55,881 bases of DNA from Pseudomonas alkylphenolica (GCF_016009175.1 NZ_JADUCM010000033.1:1-55881); one strand, 5' to 3'; counted from the first letter of the stretch, positions 34,165-42,941 are shown. Numbers and translations: made by a program. Notes: a model not told the origin generated them from the letters alone.

Positions 34165-34203
34165 GCCAGCGGGGCGCGAGAGCGACGTCTCGCTGGCCTT
34201 TTT
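34165..34203 (+). terminator. Terminator/attenuator between gabD and gabT
   Basis: GCCAGCG (34165-34171) and CGCTGGC (34191-34197) enclose an inner GAGA-rich stem and are followed by CTTTTT. Its place between gabD and gabT suggests that gabT also has its own promoter or is reached only by read-through. Confidence 0.7.
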
Positions 34204-34323
34204 ACACCGTACATCCAGTGGCCTGGGCCCCTGCAGCAGTCGATCAACGCATGCTGCCTGCAGTTGAATACCGGCCACTCTGACGTGAATCGCGCCACCT
34301 TGTGTGTGCGAATTGAGGACACT

Positions 34324-35604
34324 ATGAGCAAGACCAACGAATCTTTGATGCAACGCCGTGTCGCCGCCGTTCCACGCGGTGTTGGCCAGATCCACCCGAT
34401 CTTCGCCGACTCGGCAAAGAACGCTACCGTTACCGACGTTGAAGGCCGTGAGTTCATCGACTTCGCCGGCGGTATCGCAGTACTGAACACCGGTCACGTG
34501 CACCCGAAGGTCATCGCTGCCGTTGAAGCCCAGCTGCACAAACTGACCCACACCTGCTTCCAGGTGCTGGCGTACGAACCGTACGTAGAAGTCTGCGAAA
34601 AGATCAACGCTCGCGTTCCAGGCGACTTCGCCAAGAAAACCCTGCTGGTGACCACCGGTTCCGAAGCCGTTGAAAACGCCATCAAGATCGCTCGTGCCGC
34701 TACCGGCCGTGCTGGCGTGATCGCTTTCACCGGCGCTTACCACGGCCGTACCATGATGACCCTGGGTCTGACCGGTAAAGTCGTTCCTTACTCGGCCGGC
34801 ATGGGCCTGATGCCAGGCGGCATCTTCCGCGCGCTGTACCCGAACGAACTGCACGGCGTGAGCATCGATGACTCGATCGCTTCGATCGAACGCATCTTCA
34901 AGAACGACGCCGAAGCCCGTGACATCGCTGCAATCATCCTCGAGCCAGTTCAGGGCGAAGGTGGTTTCTACGTTGCGCCTAAAGAGTTCATGAAGCGTCT
35001 GCGCGCCCTGTGCGACCAGCACGGCATCCTTCTGATCGCTGACGAAGTACAGACCGGCGCTGGCCGTACTGGCACCTTCTTCGCCATGGAACAGATGGGC
35101 GTTGCTCCAGACCTGACCACCTTCGCCAAATCCATCGCTGGCGGCTTCCCGCTGGCCGGTGTGTGCGGCAAGGCCGAATACATGGACGCTATCGCTCCAG
35201 GCGGCCTGGGCGGCACCTACGCGGGTAGCCCGATCGCTTGCGCCGCGGCCCTGGCCGTGATGGAAGTGTTCGAAGAAGAAAAACTGCTGGAGCGCAGCCA
35301 GGCTGTTGGCGAGCGTCTGGTCACCGGCCTGCGCAAGATCCAGGACAAGCACCCGATCATCGGTGAAGTGCGCGCTCTGGGCTCGATGATCGCTATCGAA
35401 GTCGTCGAAAAAGCCGGTTCCCTGGCGCCTAACGCTGCTGCAGTTGCCTCGGTTGTGGCCAAGGCTCGCGACAAGGGCCTGATCCTGCTGTCGTGCGGCA
35501 CCTACGGCAACGTCCTGCGTATCCTGGTTCCGCTGACCTCCCCTGATGAGCAACTGGACAAAGGTCTGGCAATCATCGAAGAGTGCTTCGCAGAACTCGC
35601 GTAA
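34324..35604 (+). CDS. gabT: 4-aminobutyrate aminotransferase
   Basis: 426 residues. Class III PLP aminotransferase, converts GABA and 2-oxoglutarate to succinate semialdehyde and glutamate. PLP lysine Lys269 (TTFAKSIAGGFPLAG), PLP-ring Asp240 (LIADEVQTGAGRTG) and TGSEAVENAIKIARAATGR at 111-129. The ATG at 34324 begins MSKTNESLMQRR; an earlier in-frame ATG at 34264 lies near the terminator and adds no family sequence. The gene is rich in GCT, GTT and CGT codons compared with neighbours, suggesting high expression. Confidence 0.95.
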   Translation: MSKTNESLMQRRVAAVPRGVGQIHPIFADSAKNATVTDVEGREFIDFAGGIAVLNTGHVHPKVIAAVEAQLHKLTHTCFQVLAYEPYVEVCEKINARVPGDFAKKTLLVTTGSEAVENAIKIARAATGRAGVIAFTGAYHGRTMMTLGLTGKVVPYSAGMGLMPGGIFRALYPNELHGVSIDDSIASIERIFKNDAEARDIAAIILEPVQGEGGFYVAPKEFMKRLRALCDQHGILLIADEVQTGAGRTGTFFAMEQMGVAPDLTTFAKSIAGGFPLAGVCGKAEYMDAIAPGGLGGTYAGSPIACAAALAVMEVFEEEKLLERSQAVGERLVTGLRKIQDKHPIIGEVRALGSMIAIEVVEKAGSLAPNAAAVASVVAKARDKGLILLSCGTYGNVLRILVPLTSPDEQLDKGLAIIEECFAELA

Positions 35605-35623
35605 ACTGTGACGCATTAGAAGA

Positions 35624-35650
35624 AAAACCCGCTTCGGCGGGTTTTTTTTC
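35624..35650 (+). terminator. Rho-independent terminator after gabT
   Basis: AAAACCCGC-TTCG-GCGGGTTTTTTTT: a 5-bp GC core extended by A/T pairs, a TTCG loop and eight T's, 20 bp after the gabT stop. Confidence 0.92.
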
Positions 35651-35744
35651 GACCAAAGGAAGGTAAGAAGGCTAAGGTTGCCTGTCAGGAGACCCCTTGG
35701 AAGGTACGCGGGATTGCGTGTCGTGAACTGTCGGAGATTTAAGT

Positions 35745-36953
35745 ATGAGCAGTGCCAATCCACCCACAGCGCCCTGCGTGCTGATTGCCGAAGGCGATCC
35801 CTGGGTGCGGGAGATGCTCAGCCAGATGTTGCTCAGCGTGCGTTGCGATGCCCGCGTGCAGGTTTGCGCTGATGGTTCCCAGGCGCTGGCCGCACTGTCC
35901 TGCCAGCCTGACCTGATCATTGCCGCGCGGGAGTTGCCGGGAGGGGATGGCCTGGACCTGCTGCGTAACGTGCGGGCCAAAGGGCGCCAGCCGGTACTGC
36001 CGTTCATTCTCATGAGCAACCGTAGCGATGTCGCCAGTGTGCGCGAAGCACTGCCATATGCGCCCACGGCTTATCTGAGCAAGCCGTTGAACATGGATAC
36101 CTTGCGCCATCGCCTTGAAGAGCTGTTGCTCAAGGTCGGTGAAGAAATCGCCTGCCCGGTGGTGCCGCTGCAACCGGGCATGACCCTGCCGCGCTTTCTT
36201 GAAGGGCGCCGGGCGACGGCCGATGGCGGGCCGCTGCTGGCCGATGTGCAGCAGGCGATCAAGCGCAGCCTCAATCCGCAGGGCCTGAACCTCAAGACCC
36301 TGGAAGAAGAAATCCGCAACGACCCGCAGATTACTGCGGTGTTGATCGCCGCCGCCAACAGTGCCGCACTGCACCGTGACGGCGCAGTGCAAACCTTGCT
36401 GCAAGCGTTGAACAAACTGGGGACCACCCAGAGCATGAACCTGATCCTGGGTCTGGCACTCAAGCGCAGCGCCAGGCTCAGTGATCCGTTGCTGTCCGAG
36501 CAGGCCGAGCACTACTGGGCGCTGTCGTTGCACACGGCCGAGTACGCGCGAACCCTGGCGCGGATGCTCGAGCTGGATCAGGAGCGGTGTTACTGCGCTG
36601 GCCTTCTGCATTGCCTGGGTGATCTGGCGCTGCTGCGCTGCCTGCAGGAATGGCGTTTGTCCGGGGGTGAGCTTGATCAAGACAACATTGCCCTGTCGCT
36701 CAACGAATTTGCCGCCGCCTTTGGCTCGGCGTTGCGTACGCGCTGGCGTTTGCCACTGGAGCTGCGCGAGTTGATTGCGGCGATCTACCAGTTGGGCGGC
36801 GGTGTGTACTCACGCGAGGCGCTGGTGATGAACCTGGCCGGGCAGCTGGCGCGGTTGCCTGCCGATCAAGGCCTGGAAGCGTTGGCCGATAGCAGGACAG
36901 CGCGGTTGCTCAAGGTGGGGATGGCGGAGCTCGGACGGCTGCGCAAGACCTGA
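35745..36953 (+). CDS. HDOD-domain protein with degenerate receiver domain
   Basis: 402 residues. Residues about 10-130 have the response-regulator fold, but the phosphoacceptor position is Ala61 (DLIIAARELPGGDGL in place of a D.D pattern) and the acidic pair is reduced to Glu16-Gly17, while Lys in SKP is kept. Residues about 170-370 form an HDOD domain (LNLKTLEEEIRNDPQITAVL, LLHCLGDLALL), an HD-related fold usually without phosphohydrolase activity. It may respond to a partner or ligand rather than to phosphorylation. It is followed by a REP palindrome and a GGDEF gene, so a signalling role is likely. Confidence 0.82.
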   Translation: MSSANPPTAPCVLIAEGDPWVREMLSQMLLSVRCDARVQVCADGSQALAALSCQPDLIIAARELPGGDGLDLLRNVRAKGRQPVLPFILMSNRSDVASVREALPYAPTAYLSKPLNMDTLRHRLEELLLKVGEEIACPVVPLQPGMTLPRFLEGRRATADGGPLLADVQQAIKRSLNPQGLNLKTLEEEIRNDPQITAVLIAAANSAALHRDGAVQTLLQALNKLGTTQSMNLILGLALKRSARLSDPLLSEQAEHYWALSLHTAEYARTLARMLELDQERCYCAGLLHCLGDLALLRCLQEWRLSGGELDQDNIALSLNEFAAAFGSALRTRWRLPLELRELIAAIYQLGGGVYSREALVMNLAGQLARLPADQGLEALADSRTARLLKVGMAELGRLRKT

Positions 36954-36959
36954 CTGTCA

Positions 36960-37031
36960 ATCGCCGGCTTCGCCAGCTCCCACAATCAACAGGTGCACCG
37001 CAGACATGTGGGAGCCGGCAACGCCGGCGAT
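36960..37031. repeat. REP-type long hairpin
   Basis: Outer arms ATCGCCGGC (36960-36968) and GCCGGCGAT (37023-37031), inner arms GCTCCCACA (36976-36984) and TGTGGGAGC (37007-37015). Sits between the convergent HDOD and GGDEF genes, a likely terminator for both. Confidence 0.75.
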
Positions 37032-37050
37032 GGGTTACACCACAAGGTGC

Positions 37051-38040
37051 CTAGCCAATCACGATCTGGTTCTTGCCCTGGCGCTTGGCCTGGTACATCG
37101 CGGCGTCAGCCCGGGCAAACAGGCTGTCCAGGTGCTTGTCGGCGTCGGTCATGCCTGTCAGCCCCTGGCTTACCGACACACCAAACGTCTGCTCTTCATG
37201 GCTGAAACTCAAACGCTGGATTTCCCGCTGCAAGCGCTCGGCAATCTGTTGCGCGATCTGTGGCGTACACCCGGGGAACACCGCAGCAAATTCCTCGCCG
37301 CCAATGCGCCCGAACAGGTCGCCACGGCGTAATACGGCCTTGCCGGTATCGGCGATACGCTGCAGCACCGTATCGCCCATCTGATGGCCGTAGGTGTCGT
37401 TGATCTGCTTGAAATCATCGATATCCAGCAGCAGAAACGCCAACGGCGTCTGATCCTTCCTGGCACTTTCAAAGGCCTGCTCGGCACTGTCGAAGAAGTG
37501 CCAGCGATTGCTGCTCTGGGTCAGGACGTCGGTAGTAGCCAGGCGCTGCAATTCACCTTCAAGCAGCTTTTTTTCGGTGATGTCTTCGGCCATGCCGACC
37601 ACGATCACCCGTTGGCTGTTGTCGGTCTGCTGGTTGATGAAGCATTTGTCGCTGAGCCAGCGTACGTTGCCGTCGGCATCGATGATGCGGTATTCGCGGT
37701 CTTCCACAGCACCTTTGACCAGCACTTCGGCCAGGCTGCGCTCGGCGTATTCGAGGTCGTCGGGGTAGATACTGTCGCGCCACTGGTTGTAGTCGGCAAG
37801 CAGCAGGCCGGCAGGGCGACCAAAGATGCGCTCATAGGCGGGGCTGACATACAGCACCTGCCGCGACTCCCAGTCGAACGCCCAGAGCACGGCGTTAACG
37901 CTGTCGAGCAGCGAGCTGAACAGCTGTTCACGCTCGCTCAGGCGCGCCACTTCACCTTGGGCGTGCATAAGCGCCAGCAGCGTCTGGGCCGCTTCTGGCG
38001 GTTCGCTGTGGCAGTGGGACGTCGGTTTTTTATTGACCAT
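37051..38040 (-). CDS. PAS-GGDEF diguanylate cyclase
   Basis: 329 residues from ATG 38040 (MVNKKPTS); the in-frame ATG at 38091 has no better support. A PAS/PAC domain spans about 45-158 (VLYVSPAYERIFGRPAG, AEDITEKKLLEGEL). The GGDEF domain has an intact active site GGEEF (247-251) and an inhibitory I-site Arg238-x-x-Asp241 exactly five residues before it, so it should make c-di-GMP from two GTP with product feedback. No membrane segment is seen, so the sensor is cytoplasmic. It lies downstream of desA on the same strand with a hairpin in between. Confidence 0.92.
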   Translation of the reverse strand: MVNKKPTSHCHSEPPEAAQTLLALMHAQGEVARLSEREQLFSSLLDSVNAVLWAFDWESRQVLYVSPAYERIFGRPAGLLLADYNQWRDSIYPDDLEYAERSLAEVLVKGAVEDREYRIIDADGNVRWLSDKCFINQQTDNSQRVIVVGMAEDITEKKLLEGELQRLATTDVLTQSSNRWHFFDSAEQAFESARKDQTPLAFLLLDIDDFKQINDTYGHQMGDTVLQRIADTGKAVLRRGDLFGRIGGEEFAAVFPGCTPQIAQQIAERLQREIQRLSFSHEEQTFGVSVSQGLTGMTDADKHLDSLFARADAAMYQAKRQGKNQIVIG

Positions 38041-38142
38041 TTGCGCGGAACTTCTCACACAGAGGCGGGCGGCCACGACCCGGCCCGCCACGCGGGCGTT
38101 ATGCCAGTCAGAGTGAGAATAGGCGGTGAAGTTCCTGACCGC

Positions 38143-38163
38143 GCGCGCCCCAAGGGGGCGCGC
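38143..38163. terminator. GC-rich hairpin after desA
   Basis: GCGCGCCCC and GGGGCGCGC (9-bp arms, 3-nt loop) 13 bp beyond the desA stop on the minus strand. No T-tract follows, so it may only partly separate desA from the GGDEF gene. Confidence 0.5.
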
Positions 38164-38175
38164 CGATCAACGGCA

Positions 38176-39360
38176 TCAGCTCAGGGCCGGCCGCAGGGAG
38201 TAGGTTTTCAGCTGGGCGGCAAAATCGCGCAGCGACTGGATACCGCTGGCTTCAGCCTCATGGACCCAGTCTTTGATGGCGGCCAGCATGTCGTGGCCAT
38301 TGGCGCTGGTACGCGCCCAGATCTGCTGCAGGGCCAGGCGCTTTTCGTAGATGGTCTTGAGCGACTGGCTGTGCTCGAGCATGGTCTGGATACGCACGTG
38401 ATGGCGGTCTTCGAGCAGGCTGGTTTCCCGCGACAACAGGCGCTTGGCGCGGCGGAACTGATGGCGTACCGAGTCGTCGACCCGGGCCAGTTCCTGCTTG
38501 ACCAGCGGTGCGATCACCAGCTTGCGGTACTGGGCCATGATCTGGAAGCGGTTGTTGAGGATCGCCATGGCGGTGTCCATATCCAGCTGGCCCTTGCCTT
38601 CAACGCGGTGGGCGATCGGTGCGACGCGCTGCACCTTGGCCAGGCGCAACCAGCAGAACAGCTTGATCCAGGCCCAGCCCATGTCGAACTCCCAGCGCTT
38701 GACCGACAGCTTGGCCGAGTTGGGGTAGGTGTGGTGGTTGTTATGCAGCTCTTCACCGCCGACGATGATGCCCCATGGCACCAGGTTGGTGGCCGCATCG
38801 CGGCATTCGAAGTTGCGGTAACCCACGGCATGGCCGAGGCCATTGATGACGCCGGCAGCCCAGAACGGAATCCACATCATCTGCACCGCCCAGATGGTGA
38901 TGCCCGCCGTGCCGAACAGCAGCAGGTCGATGACCGCCATCAGGACAATGCCGCCCATCTTGTAGCGCGAATAGAGGTTACGCTCGATCCAGTCTTCAGG
39001 GCAGTTCTTGCCGTAGATGCGCAGCGTTTCGGGGTTCTGTGCTTCTTCACGGTACAACTCGGCCCCTTTGCGCAGCACAGTCGACAAGCCCTTGATTACC
39101 GGGCTGTGAGGATCATCGACGGTTTCGCACTTGGCGTGGTGCTTGCGGTGGATGGCCGTCCACTCGCGGGTGTTCTGCGCCGTGGTCAACCACAGCCAGA
39201 AACGGAAAAAGTGCTTGAGCCCGGCATTCAGCTCCAACGAGCGGTGAGCCGAATATCGGTGCAGGTAGACGGTGACGCTGACGATGGTCACATGGGTCAT
39301 GACCAGCGTAACTGCCAGCAACTGCCAGGCCGACAAGTTGAGCAAACCTTGGTACCACAT
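38176..39360 (-). CDS. desA: Acyl-lipid/acyl-CoA delta-9 fatty acid desaturase
   Basis: 394 residues. Membrane di-iron desaturase that introduces a cis double bond in saturated acyl chains aerobically, adjusting membrane fluidity. The three His boxes are HRYSAH (34-39), HRKHH (71-75) and HNNHH (206-210), with four membrane spans in two pairs. The extra C-terminal helical region (about 290-394) is usual for the Pseudomonas DesA (PA0286-like) group. It is divergent from the PAS-GGDEF-EAL gene, an arrangement also known from P. aeruginosa (PA0285/PA0286). Confidence 0.92.
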   Translation of the reverse strand: MWYQGLLNLSAWQLLAVTLVMTHVTIVSVTVYLHRYSAHRSLELNAGLKHFFRFWLWLTTAQNTREWTAIHRKHHAKCETVDDPHSPVIKGLSTVLRKGAELYREEAQNPETLRIYGKNCPEDWIERNLYSRYKMGGIVLMAVIDLLLFGTAGITIWAVQMMWIPFWAAGVINGLGHAVGYRNFECRDAATNLVPWGIIVGGEELHNNHHTYPNSAKLSVKRWEFDMGWAWIKLFCWLRLAKVQRVAPIAHRVEGKGQLDMDTAMAILNNRFQIMAQYRKLVIAPLVKQELARVDDSVRHQFRRAKRLLSRETSLLEDRHHVRIQTMLEHSQSLKTIYEKRLALQQIWARTSANGHDMLAAIKDWVHEAEASGIQSLRDFAAQLKTYSLRPALS

Positions 39361-39509
39361 AGGCGTAAGGGCCCTCTAGAACATAGGGAACAGCGGGAAG
39401 CATTATCCCTGCGCGAGCGAATAAAACCAGTCGGCCTTTTAGATAGGAGGTCACGGGATGTTTCTACCCTATAATCCCCCAATATTTTTTGTGGGCTTGT
39501 CAGGACCTT

Positions 39510-41405
39510 ATGTCTGATCCTTTTCGAGACGCCTTGCGCATGGCTGCGCTTTATCTGGTGTTGTCTGTTCTCTGGCTGGCACTTTCTGATCAATTATTGA
39601 GCAGTCTTTTCGATAATCCTCAGCAACTCGCCCGCTGGCAACTGATCAGTGCCTATGCCTGGGTGCTGTGCAGCGCCCTGCTGATTTTCTCCTCCCGTGC
39701 GCGCCTGCTGAATTTCATTGGCGTCGGTGCCCGCCTGCGGCGCGAAGACCGTGAGCGCCTGCGCATGGCGGCAGCGGTGTTCGACAGCACCCTTGAGGGC
39801 GTGCTGGTGACCGACAGCGAAGGCTTGATCGTGCATGTGAACCGCGCGTTCATGCGCATCACCGGGTATGACAAGGATGAGGTCATCGGCCAGCGGCCGA
39901 GCAAGTTCAAGTCCGGCCGTCACGATGCCGCGTTTTATCAGGAGATCTTCGCCACCCTGGCGCAAAAGGGCGAGTGGAGCGGTGAGATCTGGAACCGGCG
40001 CAAGAGCGGCGAGGTGTACCCGCAATGGCAGACGATCTGCTCGATCCATGATGACTGCGGCAAGCTCAGCCACTATGTGGCGGTGTTCAGCGATATCAGC
40101 GCGATCAAGCACACCGAGCGTGAGCTGATCTACCTGGCCCACCATGACCCGCTGACGGACTTGCCTAACCGTTTGCTGTTCAACGACCGCGCCGAGCAGG
40201 CACTGGCGACGGCCCAGAGCAACAAGCGCGGCTGTGCGCTGTTGTTGCTGGACCTGGATCATTTCCAGAGCATCAACGACGGCCTCGGCCACAATGTCGG
40301 TGACCAGTTGCTCAAGGTCGTCGGCGAGCGCCTCAAGGCCCTGCTGGGCAACGGCGTGACCCTGGCCCGCCTGGGCGGCGACGAGTTTGCGGTACTGACT
40401 GAGCAATGCCCACAAGTCGGCCCGGCCGCGGCACTGGCGCAAAGCATCATCGACGCGATGAAAGAGCCGTTCATCCTTGAGAACCAGCGCCTGTTCGTCA
40501 GCGTCAGTATCGGTATCAGCCTGTTTCCCAGCGACGCCTTGAGCGCTGAACAACTGCTGCGTAACGCCGACTCGGCGCTGTTCAAGGCCAAGGCCAGCGG
40601 TCGTGCCGGTTACGCCTTGTACACCGAAGAGCTGACAGCCCATGCCCAGCAGCGGGTCGAAACCACAGCCGAACTGCGCCGGGCGCTGGAGCAGGAAGAG
40701 TTGCGGGTTTACTTCCAGCCGGTGCATGACCTGCGCAACGGCGCGATGATTGGCGTCGAAGCCCTGGTGCGTTGGCAACACCCGGAGCGCGGCCTGGTGC
40801 CGCCGGGTGAGTTCATTCCGATTGCCGAGCGCTCCGGACTGATTGCCGAGATCGATAACTGGGTGCTGCGCCAGTCCTGCTTACAGATGGTGCAGTGGCA
40901 AGCCGAGGGGCGAAAGCTGCTGTATGTGGCGGTGAACATTTCCAGTCGCCTGTTCAGCCAGCGCGACCTGTACCAGCAGGTGGCCAAGGTGCTGCATGAC
41001 ACCGGCCTGGATCCGGCATTGCTGGAGCTGGAAGTGACGGAAAGTGCGGTGATGGACAACCCCGAAGTCGCACTCGAACAGCTGCACCGCCTGCGGGAAC
41101 TCGGGCTGCGCCTGGCCATCGATGACTTTGGTACCGGCTACTCGTCACTGCTGCGCCTCAAGCGTTTGCCGGTACAGAAGCTGAAGATCGACCAAGGGTT
41201 CGTCGCCGGCCTGCCGAACGACGAGGACGATGTGGCGATTGTCCGGGTGATCATCGCCCTGGGTAAGAGCATGGGCATGCAAGTGCTGGCCGAAGGCATC
41301 GAGCAGGCTGAACAGGCGCGGTTTCTGCTCGAATACGAGTGTGAGCTGGGACAGGGTTATTGGTTCGGGCGGCCGGTTCCGGCGCAGCAATTACGCTGGG
41401 AATAA
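39510..41405 (+). CDS. PAS-GGDEF-EAL c-di-GMP protein (PA0285-like)
   Basis: 631 residues from ATG 39510 (AGGA at 39501-39504). Two membrane segments (about 11-30 and 45-61), PAS about 85-200, GGDEF domain with intact GGDEF (289-293) but no RxxD I-site, and EAL domain with EALVRW (from 417) and DDFGTGYSSL intact. This points to c-di-GMP hydrolysis, with the GGDEF part perhaps binding GTP as an activator; the P. aeruginosa PA0285 relative is reported as a phosphodiesterase. It faces the diguanylate cyclase across desA. Net activity in this strain is inferred only. Confidence 0.9.
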   Translation: MSDPFRDALRMAALYLVLSVLWLALSDQLLSSLFDNPQQLARWQLISAYAWVLCSALLIFSSRARLLNFIGVGARLRREDRERLRMAAAVFDSTLEGVLVTDSEGLIVHVNRAFMRITGYDKDEVIGQRPSKFKSGRHDAAFYQEIFATLAQKGEWSGEIWNRRKSGEVYPQWQTICSIHDDCGKLSHYVAVFSDISAIKHTERELIYLAHHDPLTDLPNRLLFNDRAEQALATAQSNKRGCALLLLDLDHFQSINDGLGHNVGDQLLKVVGERLKALLGNGVTLARLGGDEFAVLTEQCPQVGPAAALAQSIIDAMKEPFILENQRLFVSVSIGISLFPSDALSAEQLLRNADSALFKAKASGRAGYALYTEELTAHAQQRVETTAELRRALEQEELRVYFQPVHDLRNGAMIGVEALVRWQHPERGLVPPGEFIPIAERSGLIAEIDNWVLRQSCLQMVQWQAEGRKLLYVAVNISSRLFSQRDLYQQVAKVLHDTGLDPALLELEVTESAVMDNPEVALEQLHRLRELGLRLAIDDFGTGYSSLLRLKRLPVQKLKIDQGFVAGLPNDEDDVAIVRVIIALGKSMGMQVLAEGIEQAEQARFLLEYECELGQGYWFGRPVPAQQLRWE

Positions 41406-41412
41406 AGGACGC

Positions 41413-41473
41413 CATCGCCGGCAAGCCGCCTCCTGCAAGCATTGTGTCTGCAGGAGCCGGGCTGCCGGCGATG
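41413..41473. repeat. REP-type long hairpin
   Basis: Outer arms CATCGCCGGCA (41413-41423) and TGCCGGCGATG (41463-41473); inner CTCCTGCA/TGCAGGAG. Just after the EAL gene stop, so it probably ends that transcript. Confidence 0.75.
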
Positions 41474-41520
41474 AGGCCGTAGAGCGCTTCAGTACCTAAA
41501 ACTTTTTTGGTTATATAAAA

Positions 41521-41545
41521 ATTCTTAAATAGTATTTTTAAGAAT
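41521..41545. promoter_or_regulatory. Perfect palindrome upstream of oscA
   Basis: ATTCTTAAA (41521-41529), a 7-bp AT spacer and TTTAAGAAT (41537-41545). It lies 92 bp before the oscA ATG in an AT-rich tract that should be the sulfate-starvation promoter. A CysB or CysB-like site is the natural guess, although CysB sites are usually less symmetric. Confidence 0.55.
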
Positions 41546-41636
41546 ATTCAACCCCCCCTAAGATTGCCCTCAAGCCAGGTGCAGTCGCCCTCAACTTCGC
41601 AACTGCACGGCGTCCCTTATTCTCAGGAGCACGAGC

Positions 41637-41819
41637 ATGAGCGCATCTCTGCGTAGCGTTGACGGTCAGGACGAAACCACCATTCTGCGCGAAATCCAGA
41701 GCGCCTTGCGCGACCTGCGTTTTGGTGCCGTGGAAATCACCGTGCACAACGCTCAGGTCGTCCAGATCGAACGCAAGGAAAAGTTCCGTCTGCAAAACCC
41801 CGGCAACAAGCCCAGCTGA
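41637..41819 (+). CDS. oscA: OscA-like DUF2292 small protein
   Basis: 60 residues, no signal peptide. LRFGAVEITVHNAQVVQIERKEKFR is the DUF2292 core. OscA was described in Pseudomonas corrugata as needed for use of organosulfur compounds and for chromate tolerance, and there too it precedes sbp. CAGGAG lies upstream of the ATG. The 72-bp gap to sbp holds a REP-like hairpin (41828-41842) that may lower read-through. Molecular function unknown. Confidence 0.85.
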   Translation: MSASLRSVDGQDETTILREIQSALRDLRFGAVEITVHNAQVVQIERKEKFRLQNPGNKPS

Positions 41820-41827
41820 CTGTTGGA

Positions 41828-41842
41828 GCGGGCCTGCCCCGC
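41828..41842. repeat. REP-like short hairpin between oscA and sbp
   Basis: GCGGG (41828-41832) and CCCGC (41838-41842) with a 5-nt loop, in the context ggagcgggcctgccccgcgatgaa common to Pseudomonas intergenic repeats. Confidence 0.5.
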
Positions 41843-41891
41843 GATGAACGCGCCATCTAATTAGAAAAATACGCCAATCGGGAGCTTCACC

Positions 41892-42899
41892 ATGTCCATC
41901 CGCCGTTATGCCCTGGCCGCACTTGCCAGCGCCGTTTTTGCCGGTTCCGCCATCGCCAAGGACTACGAGTTGTTGAACGTGTCCTATGATCCGACCCGTG
42001 AGCTGTATCAGCAGTACAACGCCGAGTTCATCAAGCACTGGCAACAGGCCAACCCGAGCGACAAGGTGAAGATCCAGCAATCCCACGGTGGCTCGGGCAA
42101 ACAGGCCCGGGCAGTCATCGACGGCCTGCGCGCCGACGTGGTTACCCTGGCGCTGGCCGGTGACATCGACGAAGTGGCCAAGCTCGGCAAAACCCTGCCG
42201 GACAACTGGCAGACCCGCTTGCCGGATGCCAGCACCCCGTACACCTCGACCATCGTATTCCTGGTGCGCAAGGGCAACCCCAAAGGCATCAAGGACTGGG
42301 GCGACCTGGTCAAGAACGACGTTTCGGTGATCACCCCGAACCCGAAAACCTCCGGTGGTGCCCGCTGGAACTTCCTCGCCGCCTGGGCCTACGGCCTGAA
42401 AGCCGGTGGCAGCGAAGCCAAAGCCCAGGAATACGTGAAGGAGCTGTTCAAGCACGTACCAGTACTGGACACCGGCGCCCGTGGCTCGACCATCACCTTC
42501 GTCAACAACGGTCAGGGTGACGTGTTGCTGGCCTGGGAAAACGAAGCCTTCCTGGCACTCAAGGAAGACGGTGGTGCCGACAAGTTCGATATCGTCGTGC
42601 CGTCGCTGTCGATCCTCGCCGAGCCACCTGTAGCGGTGGTCGACAAGAACGCCGAGAAAAAGGGCAACGAAGCGATCGCCAAGGCCTACCTGGAGTACCT
42701 GTACAGCCCGGCCGGGCAGAAGATTGCCGCTGAGAACTTCTACCGCCCACGTGACGCCAAAGTCGCCGCCGAATACGCCAAGCAGTTCCCGAAACTGGAC
42801 CTGGTGACTATCGACAAAGACTTCGGCGGCTGGAAGACTGCCCAACCCAAGTTCTTCAACGATGGTGGTGTGTTCGACCAGATCTACACGGCTCAGTAA
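41892..42899 (+). CDS. sbp: Sulfate/thiosulfate-binding periplasmic protein
   Basis: 335 residues. Signal peptide cut after SAIA (about residue 22), mature start KDYELLNVSYDPTRELYQQYN. It binds sulfate in the periplasm for the CysTWA importer; SHGGSGKQARAVIDGLRADVVTLALA and PNPKTSGGARWNFLAAW are family marks of Sbp. GGGAGC precedes the ATG. A perfect hairpin lies between this gene and cysT, fitting higher expression of the binding protein than of the membrane parts. Confidence 0.95.
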   Translation: MSIRRYALAALASAVFAGSAIAKDYELLNVSYDPTRELYQQYNAEFIKHWQQANPSDKVKIQQSHGGSGKQARAVIDGLRADVVTLALAGDIDEVAKLGKTLPDNWQTRLPDASTPYTSTIVFLVRKGNPKGIKDWGDLVKNDVSVITPNPKTSGGARWNFLAAWAYGLKAGGSEAKAQEYVKELFKHVPVLDTGARGSTITFVNNGQGDVLLAWENEAFLALKEDGGADKFDIVVPSLSILAEPPVAVVDKNAEKKGNEAIAKAYLEYLYSPAGQKIAAENFYRPRDAKVAAEYAKQFPKLDLVTIDKDFGGWKTAQPKFFNDGGVFDQIYTAQ

Positions 42900-42941
42900 T
42901 ACATGGCCGCAAGGATAATCGCCGTTCAGTAGCCAGCATGG

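Noticed and set aside
36960..37031. Small RNA gene in the long hairpin between the HDOD and GGDEF genes
   Set aside because: It has the sequence of common Pseudomonas REP palindromes and lies between convergent genes, so a terminator role is simpler.
37384..39474. A 696-codon plus-strand frame across the GGDEF and desA genes
   Set aside because: It spans two minus-strand genes with intact catalytic motifs; a shadow of high G+C coding DNA.
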